This document shows positions 35,986 through 48,300 of a stretch of DNA of 64,000 bases, piece by piece; position 1 is the stretch's first letter; the number at the start of each line of letters is the position of its first letter. The DNA is from Agrocybe praecox (taxonomy: Eukaryota; Basidiomycota; Agaricomycetes; Agaricales; Agrocybaceae): positions 2,666,001 to 2,730,000 of the forward strand of contig OZ024841.1 in the NCBI GenBank assembly GCA_964017145.1, written 5' to 3'. Under the pieces are notes generated by a model. It ran no database searches, was not told the DNA's origin, and was given only the letters and a program-made list of their open reading frames with translations. The position numbers and the translations under genes are program-made.

Positions 35986-36149
35986 TTGTGATTTTTGTAC
36001 AACACATTCTCTTATTTATAAAAGATGTGGCTCGCGAGTAACTTAGTTAGCTACCTGAACGTGAACACCACGCGTGTCGCGATGAAATTCATATGTGGCT
36101 CTGAACACAAAATGTCTCTAGAAGCGAATTGTTGTGTTTATTTATCCTG

Positions 36150-37460
36150 AAATAAATGTGGCTGTGATGTTCGAAAGGTGTAGGGTGAAGAGCGTTGATG
36201 CGCTTAGTGTTTGGGCTCCTGGCAGTGGTGGTGATGATAGGGATTATCTTGTTGATGGTAGTCTGGAGAACGATAGGTGGGTAAGAGGAGGTACTGGAAT
36301 ATATTAACGTACGCTTCCGTATTCGACCTGAACGTGATGTTGGAGATAGACGTCCGAGAGTCGAACCTCGAAGTGGGCTATGGGAGGTGGCGAAGGCGAC
36401 ACAGACACAGACACAGACAGTGACGCGAGGTGGTGGCAACAAGCAGGACAGAAGGGACACATGGGAGGGTCGTATTATTACACAACTTGATGCTTTTAAT
36501 TGGTGGTGTTGGTAAACGCAGCATTCATTTTGAAGGTGCCAGCCTAATAGACGACTTGAAACGTTATGCACCACTCTCCACAGTGAATCTTCCTCCCCAA
36601 AATCTCCTAAACACCCGTCTCCTCAACCCGTCCTTCCAACCTCACTATCCCTCCTCAGTTCATACCCCAAAGCGCCGGGACCAAGTTCGCTCATATCACC
36701 GAATAAATCACCCCAACCCCAAACACCGGCCAGCCTGCTCCCTAGGTCAAGTGTCCAATGAGACAAACTCCGATATGATTTCGCACTCTTGGGACTCGAC
36801 GGCGTTCGTAGAGCCAAAAAAAAAAAATGCTGCCGACGCGAGTCGCGAGTGACGACAAGGGACGGGCGGCAGCATCATACCAACGTGGACACGCGTTTGG
36901 AGAGCCTGGAGTGGTTCGTAGCTGACGTTGGGATTTGTGGGAGCGGAACATTAGGGCGAATTTGATGGAGAGCCGGATGGAAAAGGGGGGAAAGCGAAGC
37001 AGGAAGGTGGAGATGGGGATGATTGAGATAGGGAAAAATAGAGAAGTGGGCGAAGGAGAACAGGTGGATTGTTCGCGGTAGGAGAATGAGGACGACAACG
37101 AGAAAGTCCCCCGCCGTTTACGATATCAATCATCGCGCTCGTGTTTGCGTTCTGGGTGGTGGTGGTGGGTTTGGACGGAGGCAGGCGAGCATAAACGAGA
37201 GGCGCAAAGAGGAGCGTGAGGGTGTCGTCTAAGTTGCATATCTGAATGAACGACATTGTCGAGCGTGGGTCGCGGATCCCGACAACGAGGAAGAAAAGCG
37301 GTGCGCACAGGGATCAACCGAAGACGCAAGGATATGTTCACTCGCTGACAGCTACATTAGATTCACCATCGCGACAGTCATGTGGACGGTGCGTTGGGGG
37401 TTCCTCACTTCGGAGAGTGCGTAGTTGGCGTTCGACAGGCCGATGTAGGACCAGATAGAC
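36150..37460 (-). pseudogene. Amino-acid permease remnant, unit E
   Basis: The minus strand near 37,370-37,460 gives IGLSNANYALSEVRNPQRT, the clearest copy of the LAT/methionine-permease motif in the window. The C-terminal region is at 36,620-36,820 (YRSLSHWTLDLGS, in line with SLSYW of unit B). Sequence between is diverged and frame-broken. The left part (36,160-36,540) matches 4,000-4,250 and 26,520-26,840 of copies A and D. Confidence 0.58.
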
Positions 37461-37626
37461 TGTTTGCATGAGTTTTCAGAGTTAATATCGATCATTCGGA
37501 TGTATCAATATGCATAAAGACACATACAAAAGACGGCTAGTGTGCGGAGGGAGTGAAATGGCGACCAGGTCCAAATCCCCGAACGCGAGGGTGAATATCT
37601 TATCTTAATGCCGTTCCTGGTCCAGG

Positions 37627-37917
37627 TTACGCTGTCGACGGCCTGTCGTTGTGTATCGTTGCGTTAACCTCGCCAAGTTCAATCATTATGTCATTATAAA
37701 TTGATGTCCATATTCGAGGAGAGCAGATGCAGGTTGAATTTGTAGTTTGTAAGAGTGTAGTGTAGTGCGGAGAGTCATGACCATGGACGAAACAAAGCAG
37801 AGGATGGGACCGGTCTTGATGTTTTCCAATACCAACGAAGCGGCACCGGTAGTGGTGTTCCCCGAGAATCCGATGGCGTCCCAAGCAAACATGCGCACGC
37901 ACATAAAGCACAGCCAT
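37627..37917 (-). pseudogene. Possible upstream exon of the permease family
   Basis: The minus strand reads MFAWDAIGFSGNTTTGAASL (from near 37,890). The MFA.DAIGFSG part recurs near 30,130 with a stop in place of W, in each case followed by a GTAAG-like donor or diverging sequence. It may be a permease exon but the match is short. Confidence 0.3.
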
Positions 37918-38985
37918 GTTCGAATTCAGAAGATGGGCGCTTCGGCTAAAACCATTAGGGCGCTTCGGCTTTTCTGAGGTTCAAGGCTCTCCATGTATTA
38001 TATTTACATGCGAATGTACTTGGGGAATAGTATGGCCATACATAGAAGAAAAAAAGAACGGCAACATCAAATATATGTGCAACAGTATAACGATCTTCGA
38101 GAGAGAAGAATGTACAAGAGCAGTCAAGCCCAAGAACGTTGAATTTCGCGCTTGCGGGATAAAAAGAAAACTCGAACCAAGCATCCAGATCGAGGTTGGA
38201 CCAAGTCCACGAGAATCGAGTCTAAGCAAGAAAAATATAAACGTGTTGTCCGCGTCGCCGAGGGACGATCACTGTGCGCAGACCATAGACAGAAGAAAGT
38301 TAAAACCATTTGATACGCTCTTTCGAGGGAAACCATACTGAGGTGGCCAAAATAACGGCGAGGAGTACGAAAATTTAAATTCCACGTAAATAACGAATTC
38401 ATAGAGCCGCATTCGAGGGAGAAGAAGGAAGGAGGCAGGCATTTTCGTACCAGGTTGATATGGACAGTGGGTTGCGGTGAGCGCGAAGCGAGATACACAA
38501 CCAACGAATCCGATAATTGGAGTCGTGGATGATGCCGACACACATGGCGGTGTATTTGATGGCCTATGAGGATAGAACGAGAGGGAAAATCAGGTGGGAT
38601 GAAATGGGGTCACTCTAACTGACTCACAATTCGGTCTTTCGATCGACCTCTCTTTGCCAGCGTGAAGCATCACTAGTAGCCGTCATCCCAACCCTTGCAA
38701 CCTAACTCAGAGAATGAAGCGGAAGAATGCCGGCACGAAGCTGGATAGCTGCTAGCATAGTCAAAGGTCCACCAATACGTAGGACGACGTTGACTCTTGG
38801 ACGCGTGGGCATTAATATCTGACCGCTTGAGCAATGATTGATAACTATCAGGAGGAGCCGATTGTTTAAAGAGAGTGGGTAAGAGAGAAGTCGTTGATGG
38901 AGGTGTGTTCATCACCGGGTAGCCAGGAATTTAATGACAAAGAGCAGATGCATTGGCCAGTTGAGCGTGGGGCCAAAGAGAGAGG
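37870..38985. repeat. Dispersed repeat R3, copy 2
   Basis: Partner of 30,110-31,085. The minus strand near 38,930-39,050 includes LFGPTLNWPMHLLFVIKFL, aligned with LFGLTLNWSMHFLFVFKLPP in copy 1. Confidence 0.6.
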
Positions 38986-39109
38986 CCGTGATAGGATGTT
39001 TGGGCAGAAAGAAGCGGGGGATCCACGATGTCTTGCGCTTTCCGAGTCTTGAGAGAAAAATGAAGGAAGTACATATGTACACAAATAGACAGATATATAA
39101 ACGGGGGGA

Positions 39110-41095
39110 ACATGAAATTGGTTGCGCTGCGGCGATATGGGGTCAGATATGTATCTGCCGGTGAGACGGGTTGGGCTGGTACTGGATGTCGATGAGGCAC
39201 CACATACTGAAGATAGGGTTCGAACCCGAACAATGCATATACATTATGCATCATCCGTCATCCCCAAGCCTGATGGCGCATGTCCTTGGACTGTACACGT
39301 AGGAAGGGAAAGGACTCGGTATTGGCTAGTGACAATTGCGACGGCAACAGTAGTAGATGGAGCATCGTCGATGCTCCATTTACAGTCTGCCAACAACACT
39401 AAGCATCGAAGGCGGGTAATAGATGCCAAGGATGAAAGATAGGGCGAAATTAACACTACGAACAGGGGCTCATATGTCTCGTCGCCATCGTAAAAAAAAG
39501 AAAGGAAAACAGGGTGGTATCATCCATTCAAGAGATGACGACACGGATGGATGGATGGATGGTGGCCGGTGCTGGTGCTGGCGCTGGTAAAGGGTGGTCC
39601 TAATTAAACCTCGTTCTTCTTAAACTTTCCAAATACCCATATGCTCAACCGGTCGCCCTAACCCTCCTCAAGGCATACCCTCCAACGTTCGGGCCAGCCT
39701 TGGCCTAAAGAACCCGATGAACCGCCCCAAGCCCAAACACCTCCCATCCCGCAACCGCATGTCCAGTACGATGAACTTTCATATGCTTCCCCTCCCTTGG
39801 CGGACTTCAGCAGCGGGGCGACGAAGAAAAATACATTTTTTGCAACTAAAATGCCGCAGCCCTGAGGCTCGCGTGGGACGATATGGGCTGACCGAGAGCA
39901 TCGTGCCAATGTGGATAGGGTGCGGGTAGAGTACTTGCTCCTGTGGACTCGGAGGACCTTCGTTGACGTCGAGACTCGAGCCTGTGGGAGTTTGATGGAT
40001 ATGGTAGATGGGAGAAGCGGGAGGAAATGTATATAGATATTTCTTCTTCTTCTTTCCGGGTGGATTATTGACGTATGGAGACGACGATAAGGACGACGAC
40101 AACAATAGCCCAGCCGTTCGTGATATCAATTGTCACGTTCATGTTTATGTTTAGGGTAATAGTAATTTGGCGAGAGGCAGGCGAGAGCAAGCGGCAGACG
40201 CGAAGAGAAACTTGAGGGTGTCGCGCAAGTTGATATACCAACGTCGGCGTCGGTGTCGGCGTCTGTATTTAATGTGCACGTAGTAGCCTGAGGGTCGCTG
40301 AGCGGTGTGAAAACTAGGGGAATGGAAGGAGAGACGACAAAGATGTTGAAGGTAACGACATTGTCGAGGGGGGATCCCGGGTCCCAACGAAGAGGAAGGG
40401 AAGCACACAGACGTTAAACGAGGACGGAGGGGAGGCGTCTATATCTTCGTGAATGCGAATGATATGACTTGTATAGCGTGAGGGTGGTCCCCCTTAACAT
40501 CCTTCGCTCACGCAACCCAATCAAACGCCCAACGCCAACCACCCGCAGCAAAACTCGAAGACTTGCTGTAATTTCTTCCGTCTTTACGCCTATCCGTGCA
40601 AAACGTATCGGTCTCAATTCAAATGCAAGAAATGATAAAGATTTACCAGCAGGATAATCTAAATTCTCTGACAGCTACAACACAGTGACAACTACGATGG
40701 CCATGCGGACGGAGCATTGGGGTTCGTCACTTCGAAAAGCCGATGTGGGACTAGATGTCTTGTTTAAGTGGAGAATATCAGTAATTTTCTTGAAGTAACA
40801 AAGGGGAACGTGCAAGGGAGGAAAGAGAGTAAAGGATGTGGAATGGAAACGGCAAAACCAACTCACTTCATAGTACTTGTCGGTTTGGAAGTGTGCATAA
40901 CTCGAACACCAGTATGGTGAGATTTAGGTCCACCTCGAAGAATACATATGTGCATAGCTAGATTAATGAGGGACAATTGAATGTCGGGGGAGAAGCGAAA
41001 TTAATCCGTGAACTGGAAAGCAAATCACCTAACAACCAAATATAGAAAAATTGCACAGCCGATGTCGTGCTGTCTCATGTCGGAGGGGCAAGGGG
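39110..41095. repeat. Segmental duplication unit 3, without NLR
   Basis: Matches unit 1 from about 10,940 to 11,090 and then from 11,240 to about 12,820 (skipping small differences). The match stops near 41,095, shortly after ATTGCACAGCCGATGTCGTG, which in units 1 and 2 lies about 400-500 bp before the NLR start. No NLR sequence follows. Confidence 0.75.
39640..40760 (-). pseudogene. Amino-acid permease 3' remnant, unit F
   Basis: The C-terminal block reads VAPLLKSAKGGEAYESSSYW then GVWAWGGSSGSLGQGW (39,660-39,840), aligned with unit B. The 5' motif near 40,730 is damaged by a deletion of about 30 bp that removes most of GLSNVNYAL. No intact frame. Confidence 0.55.
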
Positions 41096-41099
41096 AAAG

Positions 41100-41346
41100 T
41101 GACGCGCTATAGGGAAAGTTTTGGCACTTGTCAAGTACTTGACAGAAACAAATTATTTTTATGAGAGAGTTACATATAAGGTCTCCAAGATGTCCTAGGA
41201 CTATATAACCGTCTAAAAAATAGAGAATCTGTTGTACAAATCTCTTCAAAGTCTTTGCACCACGGGTCACAACCCGCATCAATGCCGTGACACTGCCGCG
41301 GCAGCCAAACAAATACAATATCAGGCGCGGCAACGGCGCGTTAAAT
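41100..41346. other. Short stretch between unit 3 and the MITE
   Basis: No gene recognised. Contains the left copy of the 8-bp target duplication (41,339-41,346). Confidence 0.4.
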
Positions 41347-41999
41347 TAGTGTTGTGCTAAATAGGCTGAGTCCTGACCTAATTAGCACGTGCTAATTAGC
41401 CTTTGCCAATCAGCGGCTAATTAGCCCACCCGTCGGTGAGCCCAGAAATTCGACTGTTAAATAGGGCTAATTAGCTCTTTTTCTTTGCGCCTGAGAGACC
41501 CTGTAATTTCCCTGTACTATATTTCAGACTCTCCAGGAGTGTCCAAGATGGACAAATTTTACTACAAAATAATTAGAAAAGGTATACTAAGTACAGTTAC
41601 TCGATTCTCGAAGTAATACGAAATATTATTCCAGATTCAAGTTTGTAATGTGAGGACCGCCACGCTCCAGCGCATGTATGACCAGAAGGATTTTGACCTG
41701 GCTTTACAGTAACATCCAACTTTATGCCGCAGATGCCGCTGCATGTACTCTATTGCCCCAGAAAAACGAGTGGTAGTGGGAATAGAAGTTGAAGGTTCAA
41801 AGTCGCCGAAGGCCCCAGCTCTAGTAGACCCTATTTCATCCAGCTAATTAGCAAATTTTATTGTTTTTTTCGGCTAATTAGCGCCAAATAGCGTCACAGC
41901 TAATTAGCACTATTTAACATATGTTAATTTGACCCTCCGACAGACTTGCGCTAATTAGCGGGGGCTAATTAGGACTCCGACCTATTTAGCACAACACTA
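41347..41999. mobile_element. hAT-type MITE, 653 bp
   Basis: Begins TAGTGTTGTGCTAAATAGG and ends with its exact reverse complement (19 bp). It is flanked by CGTTAAAT on both sides (41,339-41,346 and 42,000-42,007), an 8-bp target duplication as made by hAT transposases. Within about 170 bp of each end the palindrome CTAATTAG recurs, about nine times in all, which looks like subterminal binding sites. There is no transposase frame. Confidence 0.92.
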
Positions 42000-42007
42000 C
42001 GTTAAAT

Positions 42008-43833
42008 GACCTATGCTGCCCTCATCGCTCGTGCATGTTAAGGACGTCATCGATTGCCAAATACCTGGCTGTGATTGAGTTCGGTCGCCTTCAGCTCCAT
42101 TCTTCGTCGTTGATCAATTTAACTCTGCTCATTGCGCTGTATTTTGAGCCTCTTTCAACGCCCACCAATCTCAAAAAAAGAAGAAAGAGAAAGAGAGCAC
42201 TCTACTAGCCACGACGACCTCCCTGTAATTACCGTTCCATTCCGTCGGCTTGCCCGTTGTATCAAACGAGGACGGATGGACGAGTTGATCATATGTATTT
42301 GGGGAAGACACGAGATGCAGACGGAACGACACATTGAATTCGACTTAGATGGTTGAAGTTTCGCCTCGGAAGCATTCTCCATCAAATCCTCAATTTTGTC
42401 CCTTTTCTTCCCGAGCCCCTACTTCCTACAAACATCCTCGGATCCGGATCTTTCTGACTTTTACCAAAGCCTACACCATCATACTCGGCCTACTATTACC
42501 TGTCAAATTTGGTCCGTACCCGTCATCCTGCGCCTTTTTGAAACCTGGCGAGCCACAAGCTGAAAGTTGTATATATTCATAGACGTTCAACTTGGCTCTG
42601 GCGTCATTTCAGACAACAAATAAAAGACGAGATGGTGATTTAAAGCCAGGGAAATAGTATACAAAGCGAACATCGTGCATCGTTGCCACCAATTTCTTTG
42701 ACGTAGGAAACATGGAGAAAGAACCATCGTCGAAAAATTGACATAGTTGGTCTGTGAAATTGGACTCGGTGTACATTGTAAAGTTCGTCTTTCCTCCAAT
42801 CCTTGTATTTACATACATACCTATTACATTAGACTTTGAGCGCTAGTCGCTGCCTCATCACACCCCGGTATGCACTTGGCATAGAAACTTTGTGAAATAG
42901 TATTGTCGGGCAACTGCCCTTGTTGATCCGCACCACATCGTAAAACGCTCTCTCTCCGACAACAGACCCTGCTTTTCTGCGTAGTGAGAGCGGGTTTGGA
43001 TAACGTCCATCCTACATCCGTCGAGGAGCTGGTCCTTTTGTACGACTCTTATGGCGGCGATGATAGTAAGATAGGACTAGCAAGGCCCGACAACTCACAT
43101 CTTACATCACTAAGACTCGGCAAGGATTTACTAGATTTAAATCAATCAATCAGGACACGAAATGCAGAGGGATTCAGTGAGAGAAAAAGAACACTCACTC
43201 GCAAATTTCAAGAGTTGGCCGAGACAACTGAGCTCCGAACCCTATAGCTGAACCAATATTAATTGCGGGCTGCTCTTCGAGTCTTAAGTAAGAAGCCATG
43301 ATGGAGGGGAGGTGCGTAGAGGTACGATCTGTGGGTTGAAAGGAATGTATGATGAAATCACAATCCCGCATATGCATCACCAACAACGTACTTCCCCATT
43401 GACTGCAATAATTGATACTTTCGGGGTCAGATGGAAACAGCTCTGCGATGATCTGAACTTGATAAATTCCTGTGTGCTGGAGTTTCGAGGTCGTCGTTAG
43501 CCCAACGACGCCTAATTACCAATAAATTTAACATATAAACAGAGAGAAGACAAAAGAAAAATACCTGCTGCGAGGACAGTCACTTTTTTCTTTCGTTTTA
43601 GTGCGCGGTACCGTACGGTCTGCAGCACAAAAGTGGTACTCATCGGCGCTTATGGTGATGATGACGATGTTCTGGGCCAAACGATCTCATGACTTGCATA
43701 CGTATAATTAGCTTGAACAATGTAACACCCTGATTTATTCGTCTTGATGGTAGTATACGATCTTCCTTACCCCGAGAAGGTATGGTCAGACGACTAGCAT
43801 ATAACATAATTATAGGATATAAAACGTACGAAA
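42008..43833. other. Mostly unassigned; possible short minus-strand exons
   Basis: A minus-strand start at 43,299 (MASYLRLEEQPAINIGSAIG) runs into a GTGAGT donor at 43,198. Another minus-strand block at 42,609-42,812 reads TMYTESNFTDQLCQFFDDGS and ends in a stop. These could be exons of one unrecognised gene but I cannot join them. No repeats seen. Confidence 0.25.
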
Positions 43834-45364
43834 TTATTTCTCCTTTGTAATAGCGAGAGCACTGTCAAGGAGTTCCAAAACGCGGTTGGCACACCCCCAG
43901 GATGATTGATACCCAAACCCTTCATGTCTAAAAGAACGATAAGCTGACTATGTGAATCCAAAAGAGCATACAAGATTACTGACCCATAATTATGAATAAT
44001 CGGCACCCTTCCTTTTCTCTTCACGAGTACGCCTTCGATCCACTGTACTTCTAGTCGAACTCCGCCTTTTCTCGCAGGACGCAGACCGCAACCTTCACCC
44101 ACTACGTGTGGTAAGATATCGTCCAACGTAGGCTCCCGGATCGCCCGAATTTCAGGGGGTGCAAGCTCCGGACATAACTTCAATCCACGTCGAAGAATAT
44201 CTTCAGTGGTCTCTGGGTGAGGCCTCGGGAGCCAATCATTGATTCCTTGTGTACCCCCAACAACGACCTGGGAATAGAGTGAGCATTCATTACACTAGAG
44301 CAAAGAAAGAAAGGAAGGGAGGAAGGAAGGAAGGAAGAGTATAGATGAAATCCTACGTACGTCGCTGCTCCTCCTTGGAATGATATACGTGGAAGCGCCA
44401 GGTTTATCCACAATTTCCGTCCTTCCGAACCTTACCCAAGGCGCTCTAACGAGAACGGTTTGACCTCTAACTGGGAATACATCCTTATCTTCGACACCCC
44501 CGAGAGTTCGTGCTCCGAGTCCCGTGCAGTTAATCACAGCATCTGGCAATGGATCATCTTTGTTTCCGCCAGAGAAATGGCTCGTTCCAGCCTCCAAGAG
44601 AGAGATAAATATGCTGCAGTGATCCACGAACGACACGACCACCGGCAACTAGGAACCGCATGAGGAGGTAGTTGAGGTATACTGGGACATCGATTGTAAG
44701 AGTTGTGAAAGTTACTCCACACACAGCGCCTTGAATGAGTTCCTCTGGTTTGAGGTGCCTGAACTAGAGCAGAGCATATCCCATTTGATAAGCACCAGCA
44801 TAAAATAGGATTGGAGATAGATGTTTACATTGGGCATCTTTTCCATCGGGTTGGGTTGTGCACGTTCCTTAAAGGAGTATTGCGTTTGAGGGACTCGAAG
44901 GAAGCACTCTTCCGCGTCGCTCCCGGATGCAGACAGTGCTCACATAACATCGAAAGTTTGCTCTTCGAACACTGTCATCGGAAGACGATTCGTCGCACAA
45001 AATCAACTTTATCAATCTCACATATCAATCTCACATAAAGGAAGTAGAACAATCTCTTACGATGTTGTTCAATCCACACGTACCGCCCATCGACTGGTGT
45101 ACTTGATCGACTTTGGGTTGCTTGAAATGATTTCTGACACGATTGTTACTTGGTACGGAACCACCAATTGCAATTTATATGCTGTAGTAAGCCCAATAAC
45201 ACCTAAAAGTCAAGTCAGCATTTCGCAAGACGTAAAGAGTGAAACAGAGTCAAGACTGAGCGTAGTCTTATCGGATCTGCTACATTGACTCTTGAGATGT
45301 ACTTACCAGCTCCCAACACTACAATCTCCTTCGTCTCAACTTCTCCTGGTACAAGCATGGCCAT
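43834..45364 (-). pseudogene. D-amino-acid oxidase-type flavoenzyme, broken
   Basis: Minus-strand exons from an ATG at 45,364 follow fungal D-amino-acid oxidase: KEIVVLGAG split by an intron from VIGLTTAYKLQ (FAD-binding), [130 protein letters not shown] and the end GYQSSWGCANRVLELLDSAL. The enzyme oxidises D-amino acids to keto acids with FAD. Defects: the expected GAHHVS block after SRWA is missing, a TGA sits at 44,940-44,942 where relatives have W, and a one- or two-base shift lies in a CT run near 44,600. The final residues do not show a clear SKL-type peroxisome signal. Likely dead. Confidence 0.8.
44300..44340. repeat. GGAA microsatellite
   Basis: A run of AAGG/GGAA units inside an intron of the oxidase pseudogene. 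Confidence 0.85.
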
Positions 45365-48300
45365 TCAGTCGCCAAATGAGTAAATCTCGTTACAGGCGAT
45401 AACAAAGAAGGGATTTCCGACTTGTCACAAACTCGTCATCAAATAGAGAAGTGTCAAGTCTCGATATCCCATGTGCGCAATGCAAGACTATGATTCGGTT
45501 AATCGGGTTCATGGTCGGGCTATCGGTCATAAATTCAATGCAATCATGTGGGATTTGAGAAACGTTGCGTACCGTGTCGCGTCCCGTTGGCCTTGTCGGA
45601 GTCCAAAAATAGAGCATCCTCTTGACAACTTTCTTGCTAAAATGTCGGCAACGGAACCACCTGAAGCACGAGCGACACGAAGTTGTTGCTGTATGAGCCA
45701 ACACCCGTCAAACACCTCGATACGTCGGACGTCCATCAGCCTCTACTTTGCGGACCTCACACCAAATGAATTATATCGAGGACAGCAGGGAAAACAACGC
45801 ATTGAACTCGATATCGACAATGTTTTGTACCTAATGTGCTCTCTACGCTGCGATATTCAGTCACTGTCGGCATACCAGGGAGCCCCCGCCTTTCTTTCCT
45901 GAACCCTCTGACCTAGATCTTCACATCCGTACTTCATCCACCGTTTTTTGAATCCCGCGCTGTAGGGCCTCAATATATTGTCCTGCGTTGTCACATCCGG
46001 GAATTCACAAGCATTAATTGCGCGTATATCAATGCATCAAAGTCAGCTGCAACCCTCGAATCGGAATGGAGCGTTGTCAAGTGTGGAAAACTTATTTTTG
46101 GGATCGCTTTTCTCGCGTCTTTTGGTTACGCTACGAATTGTGGTCGTCACGGCGTCGAGATATCATGCGCATCATCGATCCCAACACCTCAAATCACGTC
46201 CCACTCAGTTTCGCCTTTTTTCGCCCACCTGAACCAGCGAAGCAACACGTCGAACTTGAATTTGCTCATAGTCACCATGAATCCGAATCATTGTCGGCAC
46301 GGAGAATCAAAGGAGAAGACATTGGTTCGCATGGAATGTGGATTTGGGTGTCCGTCTCGAGTATTGGTTTGCCATCTTGCGGACGCCACCGACTGCCACT
46401 GGCTTCAATAATATCCCCTAACGAGTCCGCAAATCGTATCGCTTGGTGGATCTCAAACGGTCTGATTACATCCCATTCTGCCTTTCGCTAGCACCCATCG
46501 TCTCGCTCTCGTTGTCATCACCCTTGCCCCACATTTCTTAATACTTATGCATCAGTGGGATTACCACTTCTCCTTGTCGCACCTCACTATCGCACAACTG
46601 GCCGTTCTTCATTGCTTAGTCATCGCCATCCCTTTCCGGCTCATCTGTGCGTGATACCCGCCAGCAACTGTAGTTCAGATGGTGGTTCCCTTTGGTAATG
46701 GGTATAGAAGGCGGATGTTCAAGCTTACTGTGGTCTTGAAAATGACGTGAGTGTGGATTTTGTGGAAAAAGATTACACACGGAACTTATGAATTAGTTGG
46801 ATCTCAGGCTCCTCGATGTTCGATAGTCAGACTTGGGCATGCGACGTTCGAATCACCTGCTCAAATGACGATTATGACGATTTGAATATTCGTTTGGCGT
46901 CGTATCAACTGTACGCCATTTATCATACATACGCGCTTCAAACTACGCTCCATGCATTATTCAACACGTCCTGCCCACTCGGCCAGTACTCTATCCCACT
47001 TCCTCGTTGTGTACTTCAAGAATATAGCGGGTGTGCATTCAACAACCTGTGGTGGAACTGTAGGCGGATATACAACATCGTCGTTTAGCGTCTAGGAACG
47101 TGTTGGCTACGCTCAGAATGACACGAAGAGTGGAAAGAAAATGTATAGAGAAGTGTGTATTTCGAAGGGCTTTGGGGTGCTGGCTCGGCAGTGTGTACCC
47201 TCGACAAATAGACTGCTGCACACACTCACATTCCGACTCCTCTCAAAGGAGCAGAGATGGGAGGTGTCTTTCCGTTAGCCAAGAAACCTGGATTCTTCAG
47301 CAGAAACGTTCGGTTTAGATTGAGCTGGCTCTGTCATATTGTGGATGAGTTCGGTTTACTCCACGAATGAATGAATCCACAGGTCTTTCATTTCTTGCGT
47401 TTCGAAGACTCCAGCGCTGACCATTTCATTTTGACTTTACGTAGATTCGACCCTTCTCATACAAAAGCTCATCATCAAACATACCTATCAGTACACACGT
47501 ACCATTTTGTCTTCGTCAGCGATGTATACACGAGACACTTATCATTTCCTCGGACCTCAACTGTGTAAATCGCATCAGCTATTTTTGCCTGGTCTTTTGA
47601 GAACTTTCACGCGTTCCTCGCGCATCTGTTGAACCTGTACGTCCAGAGCCAAGATCGCTTGTGAGATCGTCAATGTGTTGAGCGATAATCATTGTGCCAT
47701 CAGACCGGGTGGATGCCTGGCATCCCAGAGAAACAAAACTGGCGTGAGACCATTTGGTGCCGAATGTCACTCCAGAAGTTATGAAAAGAGTGTTCGAGAG
47801 AGAAAGAAAGGGAAATTGATGGCATTGTTATCGAGCACGGCCGAGGTTCGTCTCTGGACCGACTTATAAAGCTGTCGAAGCAAAATACTCGGATTTGTTT
47901 GTAGATCATTAGATGCGCCAGTGGGACAACACTAGTAAGCTTAGTGACCGATGTGTGTAGGTAAGCTATTGACTTCATATATCATATAAGTACTCGTACC
48001 CAACTCGTCCTTGCACGTCTTTTCAAGTCAATGACTTGTGCTGCCCTTTCCATGGGTTATTTCATATCCAAGATCACCTACACACATTGTACCACGGTCC
48101 ACGAGTTTCCCAGACCCTATTACGTATGGAAACTATGAGGCTTTAGTAAGTCAGATATCCATTTTCTCGAAAACCTCAGCACTAAGCTCAAATTTTCAGC
48201 GACACGAACCTCGATCATCACATCGAGTTTCCTATCCCAAATGCATACACATCATGCTGGTCTCGATATTCAAGACAAGGACGTCAAATGAGCTGAATAG

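Noticed and set aside
44460..44663. Plus-strand frame opposite the oxidase
   Set aside because: It is antisense to clear oxidase exons on the minus strand.
45471..46491. Several 140-160 codon plus-strand frames
   Set aside because: No motif recognised, frames overlap on both strands with similar length, and no consistent intron pattern; left as an unassigned stretch.
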